From: Labilithrix sp.
GTDB taxonomy: Bacteria > Myxococcota_A > Polyangia > Polyangiales > Polyangiaceae
Direction: 5' to 3'
NCBI GenBank assembly: GCA_019637225.1
Contig: JAHBWC010000016.1
Span: 1 to 64,000, forward strand
Length of the DNA stretch: 64,000 nucleotides
Positions within the stretch are counted from its first letter, which is position 1; every line of letters begins with the position of its first letter. A model generated the notes under the pieces. That model was not told the origin of the DNA and did no database searches. It was given only the letters and a program-made list of their open reading frames with translations. Below, in pieces: positions 42,681 to 50,988 of the stretch. Position numbers and translations under genes: made by a program.

Positions 42681-43664
42681 TTACCCCTGTTTCGCCCGAA
42701 GCTTCCAGGCCCAAGCGTCTCGGACGATGGCGTCGAGCTCCGTCCGCCTGGCCTTCCAGCCGAGGATCCGCTCGGCCCGCTCGACCTTCGCGACGAGCTC
42801 GGCGGGGTCCCCGGCGCGCGTCGGCGCCTCGGTGACCGGGACCGCGCGGCCCGTCACCCGCGCCGCGGCGTCGACGACCTCACGCACGGAGCGGCCCCTG
42901 CCGGTGCCGAGGTTGAACGCGCCGGAGGCGCCGCCCTGGACGAGGTGCCGGAGCGCCGCCAGGTGCGCCTCGCAGAGGTCCAGCACGTGGACATAGTCGC
43001 GCACGCAGGTCCCGTCCGGCGTGGGCCAGGCGGTGCCGTAGATCGCGAGCGATGGCCGCGCTCCGAGCGCGACGTCGAGCACGATCGGGATGAGGTGCGT
43101 CTCGGGCTCGTGCCGCTCGCCGAGCCCGGCCTCCGCGTCGGCGCCGGCCGCGTTGAAGTAGCGGAGCGCGGTCCAGTGAAGGCCGTGGGCGCGGCCGTAC
43201 GACTCGAGCGCGCGCTCGACGGCGAGCTTCGTCTCGCCGTAGGGGCTCTCGGGACGCTTCGGGTGGTCCTCGTCGATCGGCACCTCGTCGGGCGTGCCGT
43301 AGACCGCCGCGGTCGACGAGAACACGAACGCCGGCGGCGTCGGCTGCTCGAGGACCGCCTCGAGGAGGCCCAGCGTTCGCACGAGGTTGCCGTGCCAGTA
43401 GAGCCGCGGCGCGCTCACCGACTCCTCGACGCGGATCTTCGCGGCGAAATGGCAGACCGCGTCGATGCGCTCGTCACGGAGGAGCGCGGCGACTTCGGCC
43501 GTCGCCCCGACGTCGCCCTGGACGAAACGCGCCTTCGCGCTGACGGCGTCGCGGTGCCCGGTCGAGAGGTCGTCGAGGACGATCACGTCGTGCGACGCGG
43601 CGAGGAGCGTCGCGACCATGTGCGAGCCGACGTAGCCGGCGCCGCCGGTGACGAGGACCCTCAC
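42681..43664 (-). CDS. galE: GalE, UDP-glucose 4-epimerase
   Basis: A 327-aa extended SDR. VLVTGGAGYVGSHMVATLL (residues 3-21) binds NAD; VCHFAAKIRVEESV (about 70); SSTAAVYGTPDEVPI (about 116) has the catalytic Ser; YGETKLAVE (about 141) has the Tyr-Lys pair; RYFNAAGADAEAGLGE (about 168) is a GalE signature. It interconverts UDP-glucose and UDP-galactose, providing a donor for the glycosyltransferases nearby. The GTG start at 43664 overlaps the upstream methyltransferase stop by 4 bases (GTGA), and the GT2 gene follows 9 bases downstream, so the three form one operon. Confidence 0.95.
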   Translation of the reverse strand: MRVLVTGGAGYVGSHMVATLLAASHDVIVLDDLSTGHRDAVSAKARFVQGDVGATAEVAALLRDERIDAVCHFAAKIRVEESVSAPRLYWHGNLVRTLGLLEAVLEQPTPPAFVFSSTAAVYGTPDEVPIDEDHPKRPESPYGETKLAVERALESYGRAHGLHWTALRYFNAAGADAEAGLGERHEPETHLIPIVLDVALGARPSLAIYGTAWPTPDGTCVRDYVHVLDLCEAHLAALRHLVQGGASGAFNLGTGRGRSVREVVDAAARVTGRAVPVTEAPTRAGDPAELVAKVERAERILGWKARRTELDAIVRDAWAWKLRAKQG

Positions 43665-44314
43665 GCGCCGGCCCTGCCGTTGCCGTTTCCGCCGGCGGAC
43701 GCAGGGGGTGAGAGCGCCATCAGGTGGTAGCGGACGCGAGCGCTCGTGGGGCTCGAGGCGATCGTCAGACCGCGCTCGACGGTGAGGCCGGCCCCCCGCG
43801 CGAGCGACGCGTAGGCGTCGGGATCGCGGCAGAAGCGCCCGCGGTCCATCATCGCCATCACGTTGTTGAAGAGCTTCCCCGGGAGGAAGACGATGTCGCT
43901 CGTGACGATGCGCACGAGGCGCGGCGAGCCCGCGGCGAGCCGGAGCACCCCCTCGGCCTCCGCGTTCGTCAGATGGTGGAGCACCCCCGAGAGCACGACG
44001 CCCGTGGGCGCGAGGTCGTCGATGTCCTCGGCGCGGAGCGTTCGCTGCTCGAAGCGCACGTTCGGCCGGTGGCCCCAGCGCTTCTTCGCGGCTTCGATGG
44101 CGATCGCGTCGGTGTCGACGCCCAGGTAGCTCTCGAAGCGGTCGAGGTATTTCAAGGCGTCGCCCATCCCGCAGCCCACGTCGAGGACCGACGCGCGCGC
44201 CTCGCTCGGGAGGAGCTCGTAGAGCGGCCGCATGTCGATGCCCCCGACGACGCGCGGACGCACCTGCTCGTAGACGAAGGGATGACCGAGGATCTTGCGG
44301 TAGAGACCGAACAT
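43661..44314 (-). CDS. class I SAM-dependent methyltransferase
   Basis: A 217-aa protein starting MFGLYRKILGHPFVYEQVR. Motif I is VLDVGCGMGDALKYLDRF near residue 44; VVLSGVLHHLTNAEAEGVL near 105; LPGKLFNNVMAMMDRG and a C-terminal YHLMALSPP. HPFVYE at the start and the VLSGVLHHLT segment fit a group of polysaccharide-locus methyltransferases. ATG 44314 is chosen because GAGGG lies 5-9 bases upstream; an in-frame GTG at 44356 also exists but overlaps the -35 box of the divergent tRNA-Lys promoter. Coupled to galE by a 4-base overlap. Last gene of the polysaccharide region before the island. Confidence 0.85.
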   Translation of the reverse strand: MFGLYRKILGHPFVYEQVRPRVVGGIDMRPLYELLPSEARASVLDVGCGMGDALKYLDRFESYLGVDTDAIAIEAAKKRWGHRPNVRFEQRTLRAEDIDDLAPTGVVLSGVLHHLTNAEAEGVLRLAAGSPRLVRIVTSDIVFLPGKLFNNVMAMMDRGRFCRDPDAYASLARGAGLTVERGLTIASSPTSARVRYHLMALSPPASAGGNGNGRAGA

Positions 44315-44349
44315 GAACGCCCTCGACACTACCACCCGCGCGAGGGTGC

Positions 44350-44378
44350 TTGACACCCAACGCCGCGCAACGTAAACA
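44350..44378 (+). promoter_or_regulatory. sigma70-type promoter for tRNA-Lys
   Basis: TTGACA (44350-44355), a 17-base spacer and TAAACA (44373-44378). The predicted start is about 44385, nine bases before the mature tRNA. This is the best consensus promoter in the window and is directed into the tRNA gene. Confidence 0.8.
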
Positions 44379-44393
44379 CGCGCCTCCCTCGAC

Positions 44394-44466
<73 letters not shown>

Positions 44467-44481
44467 CTAGTTTCGACCCGT

Positions 44482-44519
44482 AAAAAAAGCCCCCGCGTGC
44501 GAATGTAGGACGCGGGGGC
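44482..44519 (-). terminator. intrinsic terminator downstream of the integrase
   Basis: Reading the reverse strand: GCCCCCGCG, a 13-base loop, CGCGGGGGC, then seven T. A perfect 9-bp GC-rich stem with a T-tract, 28 bases after the integrase stop. It insulates the tRNA gene from antisense transcription. Confidence 0.9.
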
Positions 44520-44538
44520 CACCACGGGGGCCAAGACC
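44514..44538 (+). repeat. double GGGGGCCA motif, copy 1 (near attL)
   Basis: GGGGGCCACCACGGGGGCCA: two GGGGGCCA units with a 12-base period. Matching doublets with the same spacing occur at 55332 and 56336. Candidate arm-type integrase or excisionase sites. Confidence 0.5.
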
Positions 44539-44546
44539 TGCGCAGG

Positions 44547-45805
44547 TCAGGCTGAGCGCGCCGGCAGCGGAATGACCTCTGCCCCACCGAGGATGCTCGC
44601 CGGCAGAGGCGGATGCGGCTGGCCGAACTTGGCGCTGACGCTGGCCGCCTTGCCCAAGTACTTCTTCGTCATCGTCACGTCCATGTGGCCGGCGACGGTG
44701 AGGAGGAACAGCTGGCTCTTCCCGGCGACGGCCCAGTGGGTGATCGCCGTGTGGCGCAGCCCATGGAACGTGAAGGGCATCACGTGGGCGTCATTTTGGC
44801 TGAGGGCTGGCCTCACAAGCTCCATGTCACTCCGGATGAGGTCGGCCGTCGCGTGCGTCCCCTGACCGGACGGCACGTCGAGGAGAGGCCCGGTCTTTCG
44901 TTCCTCCACGAGCTTCGTGAGGAGGGGAAGCAGAGCGGGCTCGATGGGGATCTGGCGGGTGGCCGCGTCGGTCTTGCTGCCCATCACCGTGATCATGTGG
45001 TGCTCGAAGTTCACGTGCTGTGCTTCGAGCCGCTCAAGCTCGCTCCTAAGCATGCCCGTGTAGATCGCCACGGCGTAAAGGCGGCGGCGGGGCAGGGGAA
45101 CGTCCTCGCAGGACAAGAGTCGCACGACCTCGGAAGCGAAGAGGGCCTGCTGCTCACGAGCCTTCGTCCGAAGCGGCGGCTGGACGCCGACCGTGGGGTC
45201 AGACGTGATCACCCGAAGCTCCTCGAGCTTGGACGAGAGGGCCTCGCGGAACCCGCTCGTGCATTCGCTCAGATGTGAGCGGCGGTCTTGCTGGCGAGGC
45301 CAGGCGTGCGGAGCTTGCCGCTGCGAACAAACGCGGTCGTCGTCGTCGGCTCCGTCCTCGTAGCACTCGATGCGACGGCGGATCTGATCGTCGAGCGATC
45401 TTGACGATCGCCCTCATCTGCTCGGTCGTGACCTGCGACCTATGGAGGTGTCCGATGTGCGGCTCGATCGAGATCCGAAAGCGGTCACGACGATCCTGAA
45501 TCGCCGTCTGCCCTTTGCCTTGGTTCTTGCGGCCGACGGTCCGCGCCTTCCGCGGCCTCGGAGTACGCCTTGTAGAAGTCGGTGACGGAGATCGCCGTGC
45601 TGGTCTTCGCGGCTTTCACCTCGGCGAGCTTGTGCTCACCCGTGGCGAGCAGATCGGCGTACTGCCTCTCGCCCCAGTCGTTCGCCTGACGCTCGGTCAT
45701 GTTTCTGACGACCGTGCGATCTCGGAGCTTCTTGCCGGACGGCCACTTCATGCGGACCGTGACCATCCACTCTCGTGGGTTCTTCCATGCTGCAACGCTG
45801 AGCAT
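44547..45805 (-). pseudogene. tyrosine recombinase/integrase, frameshifted
   Basis: Reading backwards from ATG 45805 (GGAAG upstream): an N-terminal arm-type region with WPSGKKLRDRTVVRN, then a break near 45550; the core-binding part resumes in another frame as KARTVGRKNQGKGQTAIQDR, shifts again near 45400 (LDDQIRRRIECYEDG), again near 45330 (AFVRSGKLRTPGLASKTAA) and near 45270 back to the last frame. From 45212 the catalytic domain is intact: YTGMLRSELERL (Arg), HGLRHTAITHW (His, Arg), AGHMDVTMTKKYLG (His, Tyr). At least four frame changes within ~300 bases mean no full protein is made unless these are sequencing errors. The rest of the chromosome in this window shows no such breaks. The last 221 codons could still be translated as a catalytic fragment. 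Confidence 0.85.
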
Positions 45806-46369
45806 CTGATCGGACTTCCGTTCATGAGAGATAGGGAGAGGGGCTGATCTTCGACATCTGCAACGGCCGGCGTCGACGCTTCGGACGCACAGTTCAGCGA
45901 CGCGACGGTTGAACGAGCTTGTCGCGGACGAACATCACGCGGGGCCGCTTCGTTACAGGGATGTAGACGACGGACCCTGGAGGCATCTGTCCCGTCGCGA
46001 GATTCGTTCGTACGCGCGTCTCCGGCGCGGGATCGACACGCCGACGATCTTCTTCGAGCGACCGCCTCCGCCGAAGATCTCCCTCGACTGGCCAGCTCAG
46101 CAGAAACCAGCTCGTTGATCGCCCACGTTCGACTGAGCAAACCACCGAGCCCGCGCTGAGACTAGAGCCCGGCGGAGGCGGAAGGTGCGAGGTTGCAGGG
46201 GCGCCCTTGCGCCGCTGACGCGATGGTTATCTTGCCCGCCAGGCGGAAGTGGTCTTGCCGCGCCTCCTCTCTCGGATCGAACCAGTTCAATCGATCTGAA
46301 CAACCCTAACGGCAAAAACATTGACCCCGAGCCTGGAAAGGTCGGGGTCTCTTGCTTCTGGAGACCAAG
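45806..46369. other. island segment without a confident gene
   Basis: 564 bases between the integrase and the next supported gene. An 83-codon frame on the reverse strand (46145-45894, GTG start, ending TKRPRVMFVRDKLVQPSRR) has fair codon usage in its second half but no recognised domain and no ribosome site. I see no excisionase helix-turn-helix, which would be expected here; it may have decayed. The stem-loop at 46323-46349 lies at the right end. Confidence 0.5.
46323..46349 (+). other. stem-loop upstream of the 46370 gene
   Basis: GACCCCGA / TCGGGGTC, an 8-bp perfect stem with an 11-base loop, followed by a T-rich TCTCTTGCTTCT stretch. It could end transcription from upstream or form a 5' leader structure, since it stops 20 bases before the ATG. 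Confidence 0.5.
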
Positions 46370-46741
46370 ATGGACGCAAATAGGAAAGTTGGCTGCACCA
46401 TCGGGATCGAGATCGATGTCGACATCCAAGGGCCGCAGCGCCTCCTGGGGATCGGCGGGCCTGACGGGTACCGCTTGCTCGAACTGGTTGGTGGGACCCG
46501 CCGTACGAATGTCGAGGTCACCTGCGGCGGCTGTGCGTTCGTCGCCACGACCCTCTCCTTCTACGATTCCGAGACGAATCAGCGCTGGAAGATGACGGTG
46601 CCGAAGAGACAGAAGAGTGCTCGGCAGATGTGGTTGTACATCGGTCCGAAGGGCGCGCGGTTCAAGTTCAGGGGGGCCTTCACGTACAACGCCCATGGTC
46701 GCGATCGGCTCGACCTCGTGCCCCCCGCCGACTGGATGTAA
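46370..46741 (+). CDS. small hypothetical island protein
   Basis: A 123-aa protein starting MDANRKVGCTIG. No family recognised. It is predicted soluble and mostly beta: IGIEIDVDIQG (8-18), VEVTCGGCAFVATTLSFYD (about 46-64) containing a C-x2-C pair, WKMTVPKRQKSARQMWLYIG (about 71-90) and FKFRGAFTYNAHG. The alternation of hydrophobic and polar residues suggests a small beta-sandwich or barrel. ATG 46370 is supported by GGAG 7 bases upstream; an upstream in-frame start at 46352 is less likely. A strong hairpin terminator follows 18 bases after the stop, so this is probably a single-gene transcript. Confidence 0.65.
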   Translation: MDANRKVGCTIGIEIDVDIQGPQRLLGIGGPDGYRLLELVGGTRRTNVEVTCGGCAFVATTLSFYDSETNQRWKMTVPKRQKSARQMWLYIGPKGARFKFRGAFTYNAHGRDRLDLVPPADWM

Positions 46742-46759
46742 GTCGTGTCGGAGCTGTCG

Positions 46760-46793
46760 GCCCTTCGGGCTCTTCCCGAGGGGCTTCGTGTTT
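46760..46793 (+). terminator. intrinsic terminator after the 46370 gene
   Basis: GCCCTTCGGG / CCCGAGGGGC form a 10-bp stem (one G-U pair) with loop CTCTT, followed by TTCGTGTTT. It begins 18 bases after the stop codon. Confidence 0.65.
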
Positions 46794-47074
46794 CGGGCCG
46801 GGGGTCAGTTTCGTCTCTCCGGGATCGGGCTCGTCGTCGTCCCCGACCTCGAGGGCCACGCTGTCCATGCGCCGTCCATCGGGCTCCGGCTCGCGCGCTA
46901 CTCGTGGGAGCGACACCGGCTGTCGCTCGAAACGCGCTGCCGATCTTGGCTCACACGCGCCGCGTCGAAGCTGTGCTGACGGCAAGACACGACCCGACTC
47001 GTCGACTGGAAACGGTCGGCATCGTGCCGGCCTCCGACACGGGGCGCCCGGCCGACTGCGCCGGGCGTCCCCGT
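46794..47074. other. island segment without a confident gene
   Basis: About 280 bases between the terminator and the Gly-rich ORF. Open frames exist on both strands but lack start signals, domain motifs or consistent codon use. I see nothing else identifiable. Confidence 0.5.
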
Positions 47075-47542
47075 TCAACGACGATTACTTCGAGGGCGGA
47101 GCGTTCCCGCGACCCCCGCCCGACGGATTGCCCGTCGTGCTCGGCCAGTTTCCACGAGGACCGGGACCGCCCTGCACGGCCCCGCCGCCGCCCTTCGGAC
47201 CCCCACCGCCCTTCGGACCACCGCTGCTGCTTCCCTTACCCATGATGCACTTCCTTCGGAACTCGGGACGGGACGAGACCACCATGGCCGCGTCCGCCCG
47301 AGTAGTGCGGGCTCTTCGCCGACACGGGCGGCGGCACGACGAGCGCGGAGCCGACGGAACTTGACGAGGATGCCCTTGGGCACGGGATCGGCGAGGTGGT
47401 TGATGACGGCGATGAACGTCTCCCCATCAGCGAACCGCCACGTCTCGTGGGATCCGCTGGTTCGCACGGCGCGTGCGCCGAGGTCGCCGAGTTCGGAACG
47501 GACTTCTCGCCAGCTCTTAGGATCCTGAAGAGCGCGCGTCAT
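47075..47542 (-). CDS. HicA-like mRNA-interferase toxin ORF
   Basis: A 155-codon frame of which the first ~65 residues resemble HicA/YcfA: SWREVRSELGDLGA, then RTSGSHETWRF with the Gly-Ser-His of the HicA double-stranded-RNA-binding-like fold and its catalytic His, TFIAVINHLADPVPKGILVKFRRLR. HicA proteins are usually 60-90 aa; the remainder (from about residue 72) is Arg/Ala-rich with poor codon use and overlaps the Gly-rich micropeptide in another frame. In the +1 frame the region ends with a TAA inside the micropeptide start (ATGGGTAA), so a frameshift near 47350 is possible. ATG 47542 overlaps the upstream stop by 4 bases. No HicB partner is visible. Confidence 0.6.
   Translation of the reverse strand: MTRALQDPKSWREVRSELGDLGARAVRTSGSHETWRFADGETFIAVINHLADPVPKGILVKFRRLRARRAAARVGEEPALLGRTRPWWSRPVPSSEGSASWVREAAAVVRRAVGVRRAAAGPCRAVPVLVETGRARRAIRRAGVAGTLRPRSNRR
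47085..47243 (-). CDS. Gly-rich micropeptide
   Basis: A 52-aa peptide: MGKGSSSGG, then two PKGGGG units, a Gly/Pro spacer, and a less biased C-terminus NWPSTTGNPSGGGRGNAP. AAGGAAGT lies 5-12 bases before the ATG, a good ribosome site. It is downstream of the HicA-like ORF, whose frame runs over the same bases, so at least one of the two overlapping frames is not fully used. The defined C-terminal motif argues against random low complexity. Possible antitoxin, ribosome-made peptide precursor or structural tail; none can be assigned. Probably intrinsically disordered. Confidence 0.55.
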   Translation of the reverse strand: MGKGSSSGGPKGGGGPKGGGGAVQGGPGPRGNWPSTTGNPSGGGRGNAPPSK

Positions 47543-48864
47543 CGTAACTGCCCGGTCAGGACCAGGAACGCCTCGAAGAAGCCTTCCTCCGTCGGCGAGC
47601 GACCTCCGGCCTTCGCCATTTCTTGGCAGGCATCGAGCCGTGCGAGGACACCGTCCGGTAGTTGGTCGATCTTCCGCAGACGATGCAGTGGACCGCCGAT
47701 GAACGAACCGGCGTCAAGGCTGAGGAGCGCGGACAGATAGAGGTCGGCCGACTCGCGATCGCCGACTCGGAGCGCATGGTCGGCACGCTCCACGAGTAGC
47801 TTCGCAAGCTCCTCGTGGATCCTCCGAAGGATCGGCTTGCGGTGGTCCTCCGCGCTCGGCCCGTTTCCGTCGCTACTCGCTCCGAGAGCGACATGGAGGA
47901 CTGCCGGAGGGAAACCTCGTCCCAGTTCGATGCAGAGGTCGATGAAGGACCGGCCTCGGGTCTTCCACGTCCCTCCCGTGTTCAGGAAGCTGCCGATCCG
48001 CGCGTGCCAGAAAGACGAGATAGGATTGCGTTTGAAGCGCTCGACTGCGAGCGTGTACGCGTCCCAGTCGTGAGCCCCGGCGGGGAGAGCGGCGAGCCAC
48101 TCGTAGAGGTTCTTGGCCTCCTCGTGGTCTTCGCAACGGCGAACCCGTTCGACAACGAACGGTGCCATCCAAGCGGGTAGCGGCTCGCTTGCTGACGCCC
48201 ATGAGATCGGCGAAGCGACGCGACCGGGAAGCGCGGCCTTGATCGCGTCCTCCGTCACATCATCGGGAAACTGACGGTGGAGCCGAAGCACGACGTCCAG
48301 CGGCGTCTTGTCGATGACGAGCTTCGCTACGTCTCCGTCGTCATGCGCCCGGTGCAGAAGCTTCACGACAACGGGCTCCTGGCGAGCCTCCTCGATCGAG
48401 GTCACGAAGCTCTCGTCCGGGTTCCAGCCCGGCTCGTTGGACGCATACGGAGCGAGGCCGACGTTGAGTGCGTTGAACAGCTTGTGGCCGCGCGCCTTGT
48501 CGACGAAGCGATACCACTGGTAGTTCGGCAACCGGCCCCGAAGCGGCAGGACGAGATCTTCGATCCAAGCCTCGGCGTTGATCTTCTCCGACAAACGGAG
48601 CGCCTCGAGCAGAGTCGAGGTGTCGGCGAACGGAAGGAGTCCGGCAAGTCGTCGGAGGAAGGGCTTGTCGTTCCGCTCGTCGTCGAGGGCGACCCTCGCG
48701 CCGAGCAGCGCGACAAGGTGATCCGCGTCGAGTTCATCGACGTGGTTGAGCAGGAACGAGCGGGTGTCGGATCCGAGTGGCTTTTCGGACAGAGCACGAT
48801 TGAAGACGCGGGTAGGTGAGCCCCTCGATGCGGAGTACAGCGATTCGAGTGTTCGACGGTCCAT
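47539..48864 (-). CDS. unknown helical protein coupled to the HicA-like ORF
   Basis: A 441-aa protein I do not recognise. No signal peptide or membrane segment. It is rich in Leu, Ala, Asp and Arg and looks like an all-helical repeat protein (e.g. LESLYSASRGSPTRVFNRAL at the N-terminus, LLNHVDELDADHLVALLGA, VVVKLLHRAHDDGDVAKLV, and ELAKLLVERADHALRVGDRE near the end). No nuclease or ATPase motif seen. ATG 48864 has AAGGG 8-12 bases upstream; the frame extends to a TTG at 48963 through a Cys-rich stretch (CSCGNPGTGCG), which would be an alternative start. Stop overlaps the HicA-like ATG (ATGA), so the genes are translationally coupled. Substrate or role unknown. Confidence 0.75.
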   Translation of the reverse strand: MDRRTLESLYSASRGSPTRVFNRALSEKPLGSDTRSFLLNHVDELDADHLVALLGARVALDDERNDKPFLRRLAGLLPFADTSTLLEALRLSEKINAEAWIEDLVLPLRGRLPNYQWYRFVDKARGHKLFNALNVGLAPYASNEPGWNPDESFVTSIEEARQEPVVVKLLHRAHDDGDVAKLVIDKTPLDVVLRLHRQFPDDVTEDAIKAALPGRVASPISWASASEPLPAWMAPFVVERVRRCEDHEEAKNLYEWLAALPAGAHDWDAYTLAVERFKRNPISSFWHARIGSFLNTGGTWKTRGRSFIDLCIELGRGFPPAVLHVALGASSDGNGPSAEDHRKPILRRIHEELAKLLVERADHALRVGDRESADLYLSALLSLDAGSFIGGPLHRLRKIDQLPDGVLARLDACQEMAKAGGRSPTEEGFFEAFLVLTGQLR

Positions 48865-49204
48865 GAAGCCGCCCTTCTTGGTGGCGCTCCGTCGTCCGCA
48901 CCCCGTGCCGGGGTTGCCGCAACTACACTCGAACCCGTGCGGCGGCTCCTGTCCGAGCTTCAACAGAACGTTAGCAGCGGGAGACCGAGCGTCAAGGCAA
49001 CCTCATGACCAAAGGAATCCTTGTGCGCGCGGCATCTTCAACGCGGTCGAGCTGCACGAATCGCCATCCGCCCGAAGGGCTGAGGGGGCTCGCTCCCCAC
49101 GGACGAGCCGGTCGGTAGCGACCCATCAACGAGGAGGCGACGATCTCGATCAGCGCCGAGAACGATCCGCGTGGTCCGTTGTCGTCGTTCTCGAACGTCA
49201 TGCC

Positions 49205-49825
49205 CGTGAGCCTGCGCGCGCAGCTTCCAGATCCCTGCCGTCCCCGAGACTACGGCGCTCACGATCGCAACGATCACCAACGCAAGTGTAACGGTGCGGC
49301 CGAGCGGAGGAGCGGAGGCTTCCTGAACGTCCTGCACAGCTTCCGCTCGTGCATCGACCTTCCCCGGTCCATCGTCAGGCTCGCCTTCCTGCCTGCGTGT
49401 CGGAGCGCCGAGCATCGGCTCCGTGCGAACTTGCGGGACCAACGGCTCTCGCTCGGTCGGTGCCGAACTCGAAACCTCTGAAGACGTAACCTCTCTGCGC
49501 ACCCCGGGCTTGACCCCGATCGTCGGGACATCGCTCATGGGGATCGTGTTCTCCTGTCGCGGCTGCTCGACGGTATTCGCGCCGGCCACCGCCGCATGAT
49601 CGGAGATCACGGCAGCAGTCGCGTCCCGCATCTCGGAGGCGCTCCCCCAGCGCGAAGCCTTGTCGTGAGCGAGCGCGCGGTCCACGGGATCTACGACGGA
49701 CGATGGAAGGCAGGTGTCACCTCTGCGAGGGACCGCGCTGGCTTCGTCGCAGCGAGCATCGCAACATGCTCTGCGCTCTTCCCTTCGTGCACGAACGGCC
49801 CCGACGTCGTCTCCATCGAACGATG
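49205..49825 (-). pseudogene. C-terminal relic of a Ser/Thr protein kinase
   Basis: Only the last part of a kinase C-lobe and its tail remain. First frame: SGPFVHEGKSAEHVAMLAAT then KPARSLAEV, typical of the late kinase subdomains in myxobacterial STPKs. A stop and frame change near 49690 lead to VDRALAHDKASRWGSASEMRDA, the final kinase helices; a Thr/Pro/Glu-rich linker and a single membrane helix (TVTLALVIVAIVSAVVSGTAG, near 49270) follow, then a further frame change near 49205. No glycine loop, catalytic loop or DFG is present anywhere upstream. The relic lies between the HicA-like operon and parA. Confidence 0.75.
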
Positions 49826-49959
49826 TACCACGGAGGCCTCGATGCGGATCGAACTAGCTACCCACGAATACAGGGGATCGTAACTGTCTCGATCGGCTCT
49901 TGCGACATTCGGTAGCATCGCGCTTTCACTGCGGGCCTCGCGGCATTGGGAGACGAGAA

Positions 49960-50988
49960 ATGGCGAAGATCCTCTGTCTGTTCAACCATAAGGGCGGCGT
50001 CAGCAAGACGACGACGACGTTCAACCTCGGCTGGGCTCTCGCGTCGCTAGGGAAGCGCGTTCTGATCGTCGATGGCGACCCTCAGTGCAACCTGACGGGC
50101 ATGGTCCTTGGGTTTGACGGCAAGGACGACTTCGACGACTTTTACTTGAACAACCCTGACGCGAATCTCTGCTCTGCGCTGGCGCCAGTGTTCTCGCCAA
50201 CCCAAGGTAGTCTCCAGCCCGCCAAGGTCGTGCCGACCAGCAGATCGGGGATGTGGCTCCTCCCCGGACACATCGACCTGTCGAACTACGAAGCACAGAT
50301 GGCCGTCGCGTTCACCACGGCCGCAGCGCTCCCCGCTCTGAGCAACATGCCGGGCGCGGTGGGCGCCCTCCTAAGGATGACCGCGTCGCAACAGGAAACT
50401 GACATCGTTCTTGTTGACATGAGCCCGAGCATCGGGGCTTTCAATCAAGCGATGTTTCTCGGCGCCGACTACTTCTTCGTACCTACGAGCCCGGACTACT
50501 TCTGCCTGCTCGCCGTCGATTCCCTCTCGAAGGTCCTGCCAAAGTGGAACGCGGTGGCCGCACAATTTCGCTCGGGCGTGACATACGCACTTCCTGCAAA
50601 CGGACCGAAGTTCATCGGCATGATCTCACAAAAGTATCGACCGCGGAGCGGAGGACCCGCGAAGTCGTTCCAGCGCTGGATCGATGAGATCAAGGGGCGA
50701 GTAAATTCGAGTCTCGTGCCTGCCCTTGCGGCGCAAGGCATGTCCGTGAGTGAGACAGAGTTCCAGGCCGCAACGTCCGGCGATAGTCCGTTCAATCTCG
50801 CAAACATCGCAGACTTCAACAGTCTGATCGCGAAGTCGCAGGAGAAGCAGAAGCCGCCCTTCGCCCTGACCGACAAGGAGCTGGGGGAAGTGGGCACGGT
50901 GCTGGACACGATGAAGAAGAGCCGGGATGATTTCCAAGCCGTCTTCAAGACCCTGGCCAACAGCGTGGTGAACCTCACGGGGATCTGA
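49960..50988 (+). CDS. ParA/Soj-family deviant-Walker ATPase
   Basis: A 342-aa protein. Deviant Walker A FNHKGGVSKTTTTFNLGWA at residues 8-26 with both Lys; VLIVDGDPQCNLTG (about 34) and DIVLVDMSPSIGAFNQ (about 148) correspond to the A' and B motifs. The protein is longer than partition ParA (~260 aa): about 80 extra residues are at the C-terminus (SAKE-poor, helical, with GEVGTVLDTMKKS). No parB gene or centromere-like repeat is visible nearby. ATG 49960 has GGGAG 8 bases upstream. It lies upstream of the nuclease/helicase pair on the same strand with a 262-base gap, so linkage is possible but not proven. Confidence 0.88.
   Translation: MAKILCLFNHKGGVSKTTTTFNLGWALASLGKRVLIVDGDPQCNLTGMVLGFDGKDDFDDFYLNNPDANLCSALAPVFSPTQGSLQPAKVVPTSRSGMWLLPGHIDLSNYEAQMAVAFTTAAALPALSNMPGAVGALLRMTASQQETDIVLVDMSPSIGAFNQAMFLGADYFFVPTSPDYFCLLAVDSLSKVLPKWNAVAAQFRSGVTYALPANGPKFIGMISQKYRPRSGGPAKSFQRWIDEIKGRVNSSLVPALAAQGMSVSETEFQAATSGDSPFNLANIADFNSLIAKSQEKQKPPFALTDKELGEVGTVLDTMKKSRDDFQAVFKTLANSVVNLTGI

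Noticed and set aside
45894..46145. 83-codon reverse ORF tested as an excisionase gene
   Set aside because: No helix-turn-helix motif, GTG start without ribosome site; only the last 40 codons have good codon use. Mentioned in the segment entry but not called as a gene.
46680..47078. Reverse frame of 132 codons overlapping the 46370 gene
   Set aside because: It covers the 3' part of the supported forward gene and its terminator; composition is Arg/Pro-rich.
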